Of a stretch of DNA of 64,000 nucleotides, positions 47,303-58,998 are shown one piece after another. Positions within the stretch are counted from its first letter, which is position 1. The number at the start of each line of letters is the position of its first letter. Both the position numbers and the translations under genes were made by a program. Under the pieces are notes generated by a model, which was given only the letters and a program-made list of their open reading frames with translations, had not been told where the DNA came from and made no database searches. Origin of the DNA: Falciphora oryzae (lineage: Eukaryota; Ascomycota; Sordariomycetes; Magnaporthales; Magnaporthaceae); assembly GCA_000733355.1 (NCBI GenBank), contig JNVV01000007.1, forward strand, positions 308,624 through 372,623, in the 5' to 3' direction.

Positions 47303-50300
47303 TTAGTTGGATTGTGCATCGTCCGACACATCAGCAGGAGACGGTAGCTCGTCACTTACACTAGGCGAGTAACCAGGGCTGGTGGGCGACTGGTTTTGAG
47401 CGGGCGACCTGTGGAGAGCAGGGCTTGTGGGAGAGTAGGCGCCGGTGGGTGACGTGGGAGACCATTTCGGCGATGCGGGAGAGTAGTTTGGTGATGTCGC
47501 ATGGAGGTTGGGTGACGCCGGGCTGTAGCCTGGGCTGACGGGCGAGTACGACGGCGAGGTCGGCGAGTTGAACTGATTTGGCGACGTGGGCGAGTAGTGC
47601 TTGGCGCCGCCACCACTGGGCGAGGCTGGCGAGTAGCCCGGTGATGTTGGGCTGTAGCTGGGGCTCGTCGGGTTGGTGGCGCGGAAGCCGGGGGAAGACG
47701 GTGAGAAAGACGGGGACGAAGGGCTGAAGCTCGGCGACGAGGCGTAACGGCCCGACATGTCCAGCATGGGTGACGAGGGCGAGTAGCCGGCGGCGGGAGA
47801 GGATGGCGAGTAGCCGCCGTAGTTGGCGCTGAAAGGCGAGGTCGGAGATGTGCTGAAGGGGCTGGTGGCCCTGGGGCTGGCGGCGGCGCCGTAGGGGGTG
47901 TTGAGGCCCCTGAAGGGGTCGCCGTAGGCCGTCTCGAAGCCGCTGGGGGAGTCGGAGCCGCCGCTCATGATGGGCGAGAAGTTGCCCATGGTGGGTGAGC
48001 TCATGCCCAGGTAGCCCGAGTCAGCCATGGGCGAGCCCGTGTCGTAGGGCGTGGCGGCGCCCTCGGCCTGCGAGCCCTTGATGGTGAGGCCAGGCATCAG
48101 GCCCATGCGCGAGTTGTCCGAGATGACCGTGTCGAGCATCTTGGGGTCCAGCAGCACCTCGAACGCGCCCGTGCCCATGGGCGCCAGTTGCCCGAGCATG
48201 ACGTTCTCCGAGATTCCACGGCAGTCGTCCAGCTCGCCGATGGACGCCGCCTCGAGAAGGATCTCGACTGTCTCCTCGAACGAACAACGCATCAGGGCAC
48301 CCGTGTCGGCGCGGTTGATGCCGTGTCGCGTCACTGCCGCGATGCTGCCACGGTACGTCATGACATCTACCAGCAACGCCAGATGGCGGTGGTTGACATA
48401 CGAACCGTCGAAAGCCAGCACCTGTGTCAGCTCTCCCAGCAGCGCCGTTCGCGCCGCCTCAATGCCCAGCATCTCGACGATCTGGTGCAGGTCGTTGGTG
48501 CCCGACCGCACCCGGTCGACACCGTCCACGGCAAGCACCTGCCGGAGCGATGTGCCCTGCGTATCGAGGTACCACTCCTCGCACTCGGGCGCGTCCTTGC
48601 TGTTGAGCAGCGACCCGTCGGGCTTGACATAGAGCTTGGTGTCCTTGTTGAGGAAAGCCCTCTCGATGCCCGGCACACCGCGCAGCGTGAGCGTGTCCAG
48701 CATGTGCGACTCGAGTCGCTTGAGCATAACATCGTCCTCGATGCCGCCGTCCTCGTCCTTCTCCGAGTCCGTGTTGACGGCGCGCATGCGGATCACCTGC
48801 TCGGGGGCGTTGTTGTCGCTGTGGATCACCACCAGGTCGTTCGAGTACTCGCTCTTGATGCGAGCCGCCACGTCCTCGATGCGCAGGCCCTTGTCCAGCA
48901 TCTTCTGCCGGTCCAGCGTCAGACGCAGCACCCAACGCGACTGGAACTCGGGCTCACTCGCCGACTCCTCAGGGATGAGGTAGTGGCCGTCAATCGTGTC
49001 CTGGTCCTCCTCGATCGTCGTGCTCCTGATGTCCGGGTCGTAGTAAATCTCCGTCATGGCGCTGACCGACCGCAGGTTCGTGTGCTCGACCAAGCTACGC
49101 AGCGTCTTGGCGTGCTCCTGGATCGGCTCCGGGTAGAAGTCTGGGTCGAGCCGGACGATCATGCCGGGCGTCTTGATGTCCTTGGACACGTTGAGAATTT
49201 CCTTGAGACGCGGCACACCAAGCGTGACATTCTTGGACGAGATACCCGTGAAGTGGAACGTGTTGAGCGTCATCTGCGTCGCGGGCTCGCCGATGGACTG
49301 CGCGGCCAGCACACCAACCATCTCGCCGGGGTTGACCATGGACCGCTGCCAGCGGCTCTCCATCTCGCCAACGACGTGGTCGAAGGCAATCTTGTTGAGG
49401 CGCTCACGCACCGCCAGGCGCTTGAAGGACAGCCGCGAACGCAGCTGCGCCTTGAAGAGGATGGTCGAGTTGTAGTCGGCCTCCTTGGAGATGGGGTCAT
49501 CACCGCGCACCACCACCATGCGGTTGAGGAAGCCCTGGACCGCCGGGATGACATCCTGCGGGCGAAGATCGCTGCGCTGCGCTGAATCCAGCTTGAATAG
49601 CTTCTTGGCGTTCTCGATCACACGGTTCACGTTGAGTGGCAGCTGCATATCATTGTCGTCCTTCTTCTTGTAGTTGATCCGGCGCACAAGCTTGCGGTCC
49701 TCCAGGACGGCTTCGTACTCGGCATCCAGCTGCTGCTGCGCCACGGCATCACCAAAGATCTCGTTGCCGTACTCGAGTGCGTTCAAGTCGCTGGTGCGGC
49801 TTTCGCTCATGACATCCATCTTGAACATGGCGTCGAACTGCGCCTGCGAGCAATTAAGGTGGTCCATCTTCTGCTTCTCGATGTGCATACCATCAAGACC
49901 GTCCTCACCATAGATAAACTGGATAATATCGCCGAGCGAGTTCCGCACCGTGCCGTCGTACTTGGCGCTAACGTCTTCGAGGGCCTTGACCAAACGTCGC
50001 TGGATGTAACCCGTCTCGGCCGTCTTGACGGCCGTGTCGATCAGACCTTCTCGACCAGCCATGGCGTGGAAAAAGAACTCGGTTGGCGTTAGACCACGCA
50101 GGTACGAGTTCTCCACGAAGCCACGTGCCTCAGGCGAGTAGTCGTCTTTGGTGAAGTGCGGCAGGGTCCGATATTTGAATCCAAAGGGAATACGCTTGCC
50201 CTCCACAATCTGCTGACCCACCAGCGCCGTCATCTGCGAAATATTGATGGCTGAACCCTTCGAACCGGACCGGGACATGGTCACGGCGTTGTTCAGGTCC

Positions 50301-52617
50301 TTCAAACTCTTCTCAGTCGTGGTACCAGCCTTCTCACGGGCCGTGTTGAGCGCCTTTGAGACCTTGCTCTCGAACGTTTCGCGGATATTCATGCCAGGAA
50401 GAGCCTCGAGAGTGTTAGTGGTGGCGGCCTGTGTGAGCTCCGCGACCTCAGACTTCTGCTCCGTGATGTGCGCCTGGATCTTCGCGATCGTGACCTGATC
50501 GGGAATCGTATCACCGATACCGATGCTGTGACCATAGTGCAGAAGCATGTAGTTGACCACACGCTGGCAGCCGTTCAGGAAGGCCATGGCGCTGTCTGGG
50601 CCTTGCTCGTTGTAGCAAATGTGGATGATACCGCCCGAGGAAGCGCCGACGTTCTTCTTGGTGAGGAGACCATACATGAGCTCACCCGACTGGATCATCA
50701 GGGTGTCATCGTTGAGAGGGTTGAAGTCGTTGCCCGTGTGTGTCGTGACAAACTTGGGGATGATCATGCTGATGAGCTGCTTGCCAGTCCAGCGGGGCCG
50801 CGGCCTGAGGATGCAGGGCATTGGGATGATGCCGTCCCAGTCCGGAACCCAGAGCATGATGTTCATGACCTGCTCTTTGGTGAGGAACACATCACGCCGG
50901 CAGAGCTTGTAGCAACCAGCCAGGGTGTCCTGGACAATACCCATGAGGGGACTGTTGCGCTGCGGCGAGACAATGTTGAGGGGCACCATGCAGAGTTCCC
51001 GCACCTCAGCGCGCGTCTCCTCGGTTTGGGGTACGTGCAGGTTCATCTCGTCACCATCGAAATCAGCGTTATAGGGCGACGTGACCGAAAGATTGAGTCG
51101 GAAAGTCGAGTAGGGCATGACACGAACTCGATGACCCATCATGGACTCCTTGTGCAGCGACGGCTGACGGTTGAAGATGATGTAATCGCCCGTGAGTAGG
51201 TGGCGCTCCACCTTCCAGCCATACTCGAGCGAGATTCCGTTGCGTCCTTTGACGTGACGCAGGTCGATACGGCTACCGTCGCTCCTGATCACATACTTGG
51301 CGCCAGGGTGCTCATTAGGCCCATTCGCCACGTACTGGTGCAGGCGGCTGATGTTGTACGGGGTGACCGTCTCCGGGTAGGACAGAGTCCGAGCAATGCT
51401 CCTGGGCACACCGACCTCGTCGAGGGAGATGTTGGCATCACCTGTGATGACCGTGCGGGCTGAGAAATCCACACGCTTACCCATCAGGTTACCACGCAGA
51501 CGACCCTCCTTGCCCTTGAGACGAGCACGGATGGACTTGACCGGGCGACCGCTCTTCTGAAGTGAACGGGGGACTGAGGCAATGTCGTTGTCCATGTACG
51601 TGGCGACGTGGTACTGCAGCAGCTCCTCGAACTCGAGACAGATGTGGGCCGGCGCGCCGTCCTGGATCGCCTGCTTCACGTTTCCGTTGGCGCGGATGAT
51701 GTCACCAAGCTTGTAGGTCAAGTCGTCCTCGTTGCGCATCCCCGTGCCGGTACCGTCCATCGAGATACTGGGTCGCACTGGAGGAGGAGGAACAGGCAGT
51801 ACTGTGACGATGAGCCACTCGGGGCGCGCGTAGTCCTTGTTCAGGCCCATGTTCCACAGGTCCTCGTCCGAGATCTTCTTGAAGACAGCGTGGGCCGTCT
51901 CGGCCGAGATGGGCTTGTCCTTGATCTCCTTCTTTTGAGCACCTTCTTCGTCGTTGTTCTCGCCCTTTACCCTCGCAAAAAGTGCCAACGCCTTCTGGCG
52001 GATGTCTGGGTGTGAGCTGCCGCATCCTCCGTGCGGGACCTTGGCGACTTGTGGTTTTGAAGACTCGAACCCCTCTTTGTCGCCGCCCTTCTTGGTCGTC
52101 TCGTTCTCGCAGAACTTCTTGTCCTTGCACATAGCCCAGACGCGGGCGAAGCGCACCTTGGGGTCGCGCGTCCGGATGGCGTCCAAAAAGCCTTCGTCGT
52201 TATCCTGTAATGGGCGTCAGCACGAGAAAAACACAGCAAGCGGCGCCCAGTCAGGCTAACCTTGTCGCATAGCAGCTTGCCGCACTCGTGGCACACCATC
52301 TCCAGTATCTTCTTCGTTTTCTTGATGAAGCCCGGATGGTATACAGGTTTGGCAAGCTCGATGTGACCGAAGTGACCAGGACATTCAGCCATGGAGTTGT
52401 TGCATGTTTTGCACTTGAACTGCCGGTCTACGGAACCAAGAAGAGGGTCGTTCAGACCTCCCTCCCGAGGCTTCGTACGGGTGTCGTCCATAGCCTCTGG
52501 GTACTGGATGTGGGCGACACTCATGTTCTTGGTCTCCTCAGGCGACAGGACTCCGAACTGGATCTCCTCAATCGTCTTGAGGGGAGCCGACGACGGCTCG
52601 AAGATGAGGTTCGCCAT
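47303..52617 (-). CDS. RPB1: RNA polymerase II largest subunit
   Basis: Catalytic subunit of Pol II, which makes mRNA in the nucleus. Exons 52617-52261 (119 aa) and 52204-47303 join in phase 0 to about 1752 aa, close to the yeast length. The N-terminal clamp zinc site is [20 protein letters not shown]. The active-site magnesium loop is [12 protein letters not shown]. The bridge helix/funnel region ([20 protein letters not shown]) and trigger loop ([17 protein letters not shown]) are present, the latter with Thr where Ala is usual. The C-terminal domain has about nine Y-S-P-x-S-P hexads, only three of them YSPTSP, plus F- and W-substituted copies and non-consensus spacers, ending in acidic DDAQSN. 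The start at 52617 gives the family N-terminus. Confidence 0.98.
47340..47860 (-). repeat. Degenerate heptad repeats of the RPB1 C-terminal domain
   Basis: Encodes units such as [35 protein letters not shown] and YSPVSPG with irregular insertions (GGGAKH, NLHAT, QFN). These are phosphorylation targets that couple transcription to RNA processing. Confidence 0.9.
52205..52260 (-). other. Intron of RPB1
   Basis: Donor GTTAGC and acceptor CATTACAG. Removal joins CGKLLCDK to [14 protein letters not shown], matching the family. Confidence 0.9.
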
Positions 52618-53740
52618 GATGACAATGCGCGCGATGGATCACACGATGAGAGGGTGGGATGAAGCGCGGGGAAGCGATTAAGGAGTAGCGTCGCGATGGC
52701 CGGAAGGAAATCGCGCGAAGTCGCGACAAGGCAAGAGTGAGGGAAAACTGAGAAGACAAAGCGAGCGGTGCGGCAAGAAAAAATTAAAAAGTCTAAGACT
52801 CGGCAACTCCAGCGGGGAAATCGATCAACAGACTGCGATGGTCGGTCGCTGTCGTCGCGCTCGTCGTATCTGCCGTCTCTGGGGAGACGAGGCCTCTCCG
52901 TTCACGACGGAGGCGCCCCGGAGGAGCGAGGCTTGGATGATGTCGCCTCCTCCACGGTCGCGTTAATCGCTCGGCTCGTGGATGTGTTGCGAAAAGCGTT
53001 TCGATCGGTCGCTCGTTCGTGGGACGAGGAAGATGTCCAGTCCGGGGTTCTCGATCCACGACGCGGGCGGCGCGGCGTGCTTGTCGAGGGAGTGCGAAAA
53101 AGATGTTTTGGGTTTGGGCAAGGGGAGGAATGGCGGAAAACCTCACGTCCCTTCTTTTCGGAGACCTTTGCAACACGACAGAGGCCGTGGCTGGCTCTGA
53201 GCCAAGCCACGCTAACCCTATTCGGATGCGCCCCACAGAGACTTGACTCCTTTATTTTTCGCCGCCTCGAGTGGAGCCGCCTCTGCATGGACCCTTCTAC
53301 TGGAGGTACGAAAAAGTACATCCTAGAGCCGCGCGACGGGGGAATCTGACGCGACAAATTCGCGTGGCGATCCGTCGCCGGCAGATGTAGGGGTACTTTC
53401 AAGTAAATCTGCTAAAGCCTTGCGTAGCCAATCCATTTCACCGCGACGGTTTCTTTTAGAACCTGCGTTCTGACCACCCACATCCAACCTTGGTACTCCC
53501 AGGCGCATTCCAGAGAAATGTGTCTAAGACTGCTCCAGCATGTCAGTCTGAAAAATAGCGTGCGCCGCTTCCGTGGTCCGCACCTCTCTACTTTGTCATC
53601 TCCGGTCTATCGTCAGCGATGGTTCCAACCCAACCAGGTTAGAGAAGCATCTGCTACCTACATATGCAAGAGTGTGGAGTGTAATGGCAGATACGATCGC
53701 TGGTGAAATGCAACCCCGGATGCCAAGGACACTGATATCT
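52618..53740. promoter_or_regulatory. RPB1 promoter region and Swd1 3' flank
   Basis: 1.1 kb between the end of Swd1 and the RPB1 start, both on the minus strand. Open frames on both strands (52768-53349 plus, 52902-53402 minus) overlap each other and look non-coding. A minus-strand pyrimidine-rich stretch lies near 52760-52800, close to the RPB1 ATG. Confidence 0.5.
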
Positions 53741-55202
53741 CTAGCCCTTTTTCCTAGACCTGGACTTGGCAGCCGCACCCTTCTTCGCCGTCGCCCTCTC
53801 CTCAAGCCCATTACCGTCGCCCTCTCCCTCGCCGGGGCTCCTCCGCCGCATTGTGCCCGTCGACACGGCGATAAACTCCTCCTCGCTGTCCGATTCGCCC
53901 AGGTTATACAGTATGGGTACCTGGAACGACTCCTCGTCCATCTCGCCATTGGCGCGCACGATCAGCACCTCGACATTCTCGTCCTCGCGATCCAGCCTGC
54001 GCTTGGCGATAACTTCCTGCTCCAGAATGTCGAATTCGTCCTCCTTCTCTGCGTACTGCACGTTCTCCTCGACCTCAACAAAATCGGGCGCTAGCGCCGA
54101 CCAACGCTGCGGGCTCGTGACGGACCAGATGTTAATGCGCCCGGTCTCGAGCCCGCACGCGGCTAGCAACGCCTTGTGGGGGTGCCACTCGATCGTGCCC
54201 TGCTCCTCCTTGGTGCCTTCTAGCATGCGTACCAGACTGCCGTGATTCCTCTCCCAGATGTATAGCTCGTGGTTGTTGTAGGTGGACGCCGCGACATACT
54301 CGCCGGTCGAGCTGAAGGTGACGTGGTTCCACTGTAGCCTATTGACCACGTCCTGGAACTTGTGTTCGTCCACCAACTGTATCGTGTCTAGGTCTAGGTT
54401 CTCGGCCGATAGATTGGGAACGTGGAAAGTTCGTATTATCCTGTCCTGGGCGTTGAGTAACAAGATCTTGCCAGAGCGAGATAGTCGCATTGTGGTGATG
54501 ACGCCCGTGCAGGGCTTCTTAGAGAAGATTACTTCGCGAGTCTGAGAGTCGACGATGTTGATCCATCCTTTGCTCGTGCCCGCTAGGATGTGGCCGCCCG
54601 TGGCCGTGTATATGGCAACTGTTGTCATCTGCTTGCTGTCTTCCTTTGCCCACTTCTCCTTGAGGGAGTGGTCGTCGGTATCCGGTCGCTTCGGTTTCGA
54701 CGGCAGGATGTGCTTGACGTCGATCGGATCCGTTGCATCGACGACAACGGGCTGGTCTTCGAATATGGAGGCCACGAACTGGTAGCTGCAAGCTGTTCAG
54801 CGCACGGGTCAACGATGAAAAGAGCGCTTTCGATGTAGCCTACCGGTTGCGGGGATTCAGCTCCGCAATGTAAACGGGCGCCCTAAAGCGCACCTCGCGA
54901 TGCCTCTTGCCGTTGCTCAGGTCCCATATTATGGCCTTGCCACCCTGGCATGCCGAAAGGAGATACCTGCCGCATCTAGACCAGCTCAAAGAGGAAACGC
55001 TCTTAGAGTGTCCCCTCAGTTTGCGAGCGACTCCCATGGTGTCGAGATCCCACACAACAACGGCGCCGTCAACTCGGCCGGAGGCGAGGTAGTCGCCAGT
55101 GCGATTGAAACGGAGGCATGTCGCGTGGCCCGATCTGACCGTGTTGGTAATGTTCTCGGGGTAGTCCTGCAGCAGGTAATCGTCGGAGAGCAAGAGGTTC
55201 AT
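53741..55202 (-). CDS. SWD1: COMPASS histone H3K4 methyltransferase complex subunit Swd1 (RbBP5 homologue)
   Basis: WD40 scaffold of the Set1/COMPASS complex in the nucleus. Exons 55202-54844 and 54785-53741 join as NPR-YQFVASIFEDQPVVVD, about 467 aa. It opens with MNLLLSDDYLLQDYPENITN, then WD repeats: GHATCLRFNRTGDYLASGRV.DGAVVVWD, GHSKSVSSLSWSRCGRYLLS, GHILAGTSKGWINIVDSQTR, and LQWNHVTFSSTGEYVAASTY with ELYIWER. After the propeller comes the acidic Swd1 segment EVEENVQYAEKEDEFDI, which in this family contacts Ash2/Bre2 and Set1 partners. The C-terminus is acidic then Lys/Arg-rich (KSRSRKK). Its start is only 377 bp from the divergent THG1 start. Confidence 0.93.
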
Positions 55203-55579
55203 GGTTGCGGTGGTGCTGTGAGGGTTAGCGGGCAGCTCCTAGGTACCAGCTCCGTCAATCGATGCATGTGCCATACGCGTGGTGGACAGCTTCCCCCAGC
55301 GCGCGCGTCTCGGGGTGAATTTTAGTGGAGTCCGGAATGAGATGCGCGATGCGGGGGAAGCGGCAGCGCATGGCGGGGCCACTTTGGGGCTTTGGTTGGC
55401 CTAGATATCAATTACATGGATTCATATGTCTCTCTGTTTGCGGTGCTACCTTTATTTTGCCCGGACAAATCCCACCTTTACGCCGAAGACAGTTTAGAGG
55501 CGTACTAACCCGGGCGACTCCGGATCCAGCGCACATGCTGGTGTATTACACCTGACGAGCCCGGACCTCGAGGATCAGG
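55203..55579. promoter_or_regulatory. Bidirectional promoter, SWD1 / THG1
   Basis: A compact 377-bp interval between divergent start codons of two housekeeping genes. No TATA box recognised. Both promoters and leaders must lie here. Confidence 0.6.
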
Positions 55580-56868
55580 ATGGCGAACTCAAAGTGAGCA
55601 CTCGATCGTGTTTGCTATGCCATATATCTGAGAGGGAATCCTTCCGACCAGGCTGGCAATACCCCCCATCAACCCTCCCAGTTTCTAACCCTTGCCCAGG
55701 TTCGAATATGTGAGGCTGTTCGAGCAGCCAGACAACTTGCTCCCCAATACGTGGGTCGTCGTGCGTTTGGACGGACGAGGATTTACCAAATTTGCCACCA
55801 AGTATGGCTTCAAAAAGCCCAACGACAAGCGTGCGCTTGACCTTATGAATGCTGCCGCCAAGTCGGTCATGACAGAGCTCCCAGAAATCACCATCGCTTA
55901 TGGCGTTAGTGACGAGTTTAGGTAGAATGACCACACTGAGAGCTTCCTGTCCTGTCATCCACTGAAGAAGTCTCCATCAACTGACTGGTCGAGAATAGCT
56001 TCGTCCTCCACAAGCACTGCGCCTTGTTCGACAGGCGTTCAAGGTATGCGAAGGCGATACCGCCGGGCACCTGATCCAAGGCCACGTATTGCAGGGGTGC
56101 TGAACTCTGGTTCTTTCCTTGTTCTTCTAGTAAATTGGTTTCGACTGTTGTGTCAACCTTCACGTCATATTACATATACTGCTGGTCAACCTACTTCCCA
56201 GAGACGCCTCTGTCACCACCTCTACCCAGCTTCGATGGAAGGGCAGTCTGTTATCCCAGCGTGCAGAATCTGAGGGACTACATGAGCTGGCGCCAGGTCG
56301 ACTGCCACATCAACAACCTCTACAACACCACTTACTGGACCTTGATCCAGCAGGGCGGCCTTGACGCACAGGCAGCAGAGAGATCTCTTGCGGTAAGCCA
56401 ACCCTTGGGCACTTGCGGTTGGGTTGGTCTTGCAAGATCGAGCACCAAATGACACAAATCGCAGGGCACCTTCGCTGCCGACAAGAACGAGATACTGTTT
56501 TCAAAGTTCGGTATCAACTACAACAACGAACCCGAGATATACAAGAAGGGTAGCGTGGTCTTCAGAGACGTGAGTCTGGAACCCACTATAGCTCAGTCAT
56601 CCGTTGTAATGTCACAACAAAACATCTGCCCTAACAGCTCTACTAGTACAAATTGGGGGAGCCGGAAAGTGGCCGAAACAAGAGGCAGGAGGCGGAAAAT
56701 CTCACCGAGCCCCCCAAGGAATCCAAGACGCAGGCCGGGGGCAACAAGAAGAAGCGTGCAAAAGAAAGGGTCACGGTTGAGCACATGGATATCATCAAAG
56801 ATGATTTCTGGGACAGGCGTCCGTGGTTACTCTCCAATAAGCCCGGGGAGATCCCCAAGGAGACGTAG
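55580..56868 (+). CDS. THG1: tRNA-His guanylyltransferase
   Basis: Adds the essential G at position -1 of tRNA-His by 3'-to-5' chemistry. Six exons: 55580-55593 (14 nt, MANS and two bases), 55700-55921, 55999-56043, 56131-56392, 56465-56569 and 56647-56868, joining in phase to about 289 aa. The catalytic palm motifs are [10 protein letters not shown] (first carboxylate) and SDEFSF formed across the exon 2/3 junction. Further family blocks are [38 protein letters not shown] with the HINNLYN signature, and [16 protein letters not shown]. The C-terminal third is Lys-rich then ends RPWLLSNKP. Every junction restores expected Thg1 sequence, so the model is firm despite many tiny exons. Confidence 0.95.
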
Positions 56869-57149
56869 GCGTGTCTGCTCAGGTGGAGACATATCTCTGG
56901 GCCCCAACGCTACATGAAACATCTTATCCCCGCGAACTGCCACTACAGCCCCCGCAGGGGACACTCATTCCAGGCGAGTTGTGTTATCCTAAAATGGGCT
57001 GCTAGGAGAGATGTTTGCCGTCCCTAGATATCTTGACAGCCCCTGTCGGAGGCGTGGCTACGGCTCCGAAGGCGTGTTACTGTATCAAGCCGATACCCCG
57101 GTTGTGAGGGTACTTGAAAGAATTTTTCGCCAGGGAGTTTTAGGCGATC

Positions 57150-57833
57150 TCAGCCTTCGGACCCCTTGCGACGCTCCTGTTTTCTTTTTCTCTTGGCTTC
57201 CCTCCTCGCCCGTCTCTCCTCTTTGGTCTCGAGCGCCTTCTTGTCCATCTTCTTCTTCCTCCTGGCGGCTAGGATCTCCTCGACGTCGAGCGCCCCGCCA
57301 ATTGACCTGCGGGCCTTCTTCTCGGCCCTCTCTCGCCTCCGCTGTGCACGCCTTGCCTTGCGCTCGCTCTTTGTTTCTGGTGCGCGGGGACCGCCGGCCG
57401 TATCGGCGCCGCTCTCAGACGTGCTCTCTGCCGTCGCTGGCGTGTCGCGTGGTGTCAAGTCTCCGGAAGACGATGGGGACGAGATGGTGCCCTCGAGCAG
57501 ACCGCCCCTGACGAAGGATACGTACAGACCGTAGGCGCCCGTGTACCTAGCAGCAGCCCCGCGGGCTTGGATGGCGTTGAGGGCGCCGCGCTGGACCGTC
57601 TGGACGACGGCGGTGCCCGTCTTGCCCGTGGTGTCGAGCCCCTGGAGCTGCTGGTCGAAGGCGTTGAGCCACCATTGGTCGCTCGTGCAGTGCTCCTTCT
57701 TGCCGATGCCGAGGGTGTTGTCCTTGCGCGATATCAGCAGCGGCCGTGCCAGGCCGGCCGAGTCATCGCTCGGGTGGAGCGTGTGGCCGTGGCCGCGCCA
57801 GCCCTGTGACTTGAGGAGCGCATGAGCGTCCAT
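57150..57833 (-). CDS. TMA23: G-patch nucleolar protein, TMA23-like
   Basis: Intronless, 227 aa. The N-terminus has a degenerate G-patch (HALLKSQGWRGHGHTLHPSD..GLARPLLISRKDNTLGIGKK) followed by SDQWWLNAFDQQLQGLD, the WW-x-x-x-FD pattern of yeast Tma23, a nucleolar factor linked to ribosome biogenesis. The middle is Ser/Thr/Pro-rich and disordered. The last 80 residues are almost entirely Lys/Arg/Glu/Ala (ERKARRAQRRRERAEKKARR), a basic helix and likely nucleolar localisation signal. The start at 57833 gives the family N-terminus MDAHALL. It converges with THG1 across a 281-bp gap. Confidence 0.85.
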   Translation of the reverse strand: MDAHALLKSQGWRGHGHTLHPSDDSAGLARPLLISRKDNTLGIGKKEHCTSDQWWLNAFDQQLQGLDTTGKTGTAVVQTVQRGALNAIQARGAAARYTGAYGLYVSFVRGGLLEGTISSPSSSGDLTPRDTPATAESTSESGADTAGGPRAPETKSERKARRAQRRRERAEKKARRSIGGALDVEEILAARRKKKMDKKALETKEERRARREAKRKRKQERRKGSEG

Positions 57834-58998
57834 CGAGAAAGCCCGGCGGTTGTGGCTGTGGCCTAGGATCGGGTCCGGGTGAGTCGGTGTGCGAGCAATC
57901 GCAGCCGGTGTGTCATAGCACGGAGGTGGTTATCATTTTTCTTCTGGTTCGTCTTTGGTTGAGTGGTTGAGTGCCTCTTGTGGTGGTCAAGGCTTGCAGC
58001 GCTACACTTTTTTTTCTTTCTCGAAGGCGTCGCATGGGGGCTCCCGCGAGAGTCCCCACCCACCAGCCCCCACATTTGCATCTGGTGCTCAGCAGGCTTC
58101 GGCGTCACTTCAGGGGCCCGGAAACGAAGCGACGCAACTCTGCTCTAATTTCTGCTTTTTGGGCCTGAGTGAATGACGCCCCATCTTGGCTATGATATGG
58201 GCAGACGTCCACGCGATGCTAGGCGGAAACGAATTTCTAGTGTGGATGCCTATCACTTATGTTCTCGCTCAGTCTGCCGAGTGACTCAATCGGACTCCTC
58301 GGACAATGCTGTGGGCAAAGCCTTTTTTTTCCCTCAGTATCAAGCAGGTGCCTCAACTCTCATGCTCCCACAGGCGGATATAAATTAACGACCTATCCCA
58401 TGGTCCTGGTCCTAATCGATTCTTTCCTCAGCACTCTTTTTTCAATTGCTTGGATCAAGTGTAGTATCTGTTCCTGCTGAGCTTGATTGCTTGGTATTTT
58501 TCATCGAAATTATTCCAATTTTTTGACCCGGGAGATTCCGCCGATGCTTGCAGAGGCGATGTCGCCCACTCATGTCTTTGGTATTACGTTGCCTCCAGAC
58601 GACGTGGAACTCTTTCACTGCAATCATTGGCTATCAGCCTAGATGTAGAGAAGGTGTGTTGTTAAATGAAGCAAGAGGATTGATATTGTCTACCTAGAAT
58701 GAAAGCACTAGAGAAAATGAATAGAGAAAGTACCACCTGAGTGGACGATCTTCGCAATCCAATAAATGAAACCTAGCTTGATCTCTTCCTTTCGTCTCCC
58801 CTTCCACGGGCCCCGGACACTGAACCAAAATACATTGCCAACATTGAAGCTAAAATGGAAGCCAGTATACAAAACTAAAGACAAAGGAAATCCTTTCGCC
58901 TGATATTGCTCCTGATGCAAGCCATCCGTGACGAGATATGGGAGGAGCTGGAGATGGAGGGAACGCCGCCAATATTCGGTCACGGACGGCCCATCTTC
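57834..58998. other. Spacer upstream of TMA23-like gene
   Basis: 1.17 kb between two minus-strand genes. Contains short T-tracts near 58009 and 58322-58331. No gene seen. Confidence 0.5.

Noticed and set aside
48188..49585. 465-codon plus-strand ORF opposite RPB1
   Set aside because: Antisense shadow of RPB1 with no independent features.
52768..53402. Overlapping ORFs on both strands in the RPB1 promoter
   Set aside because: They overlap antiparallel, have no homology-like blocks, and lie where RPB1 regulatory DNA is expected.
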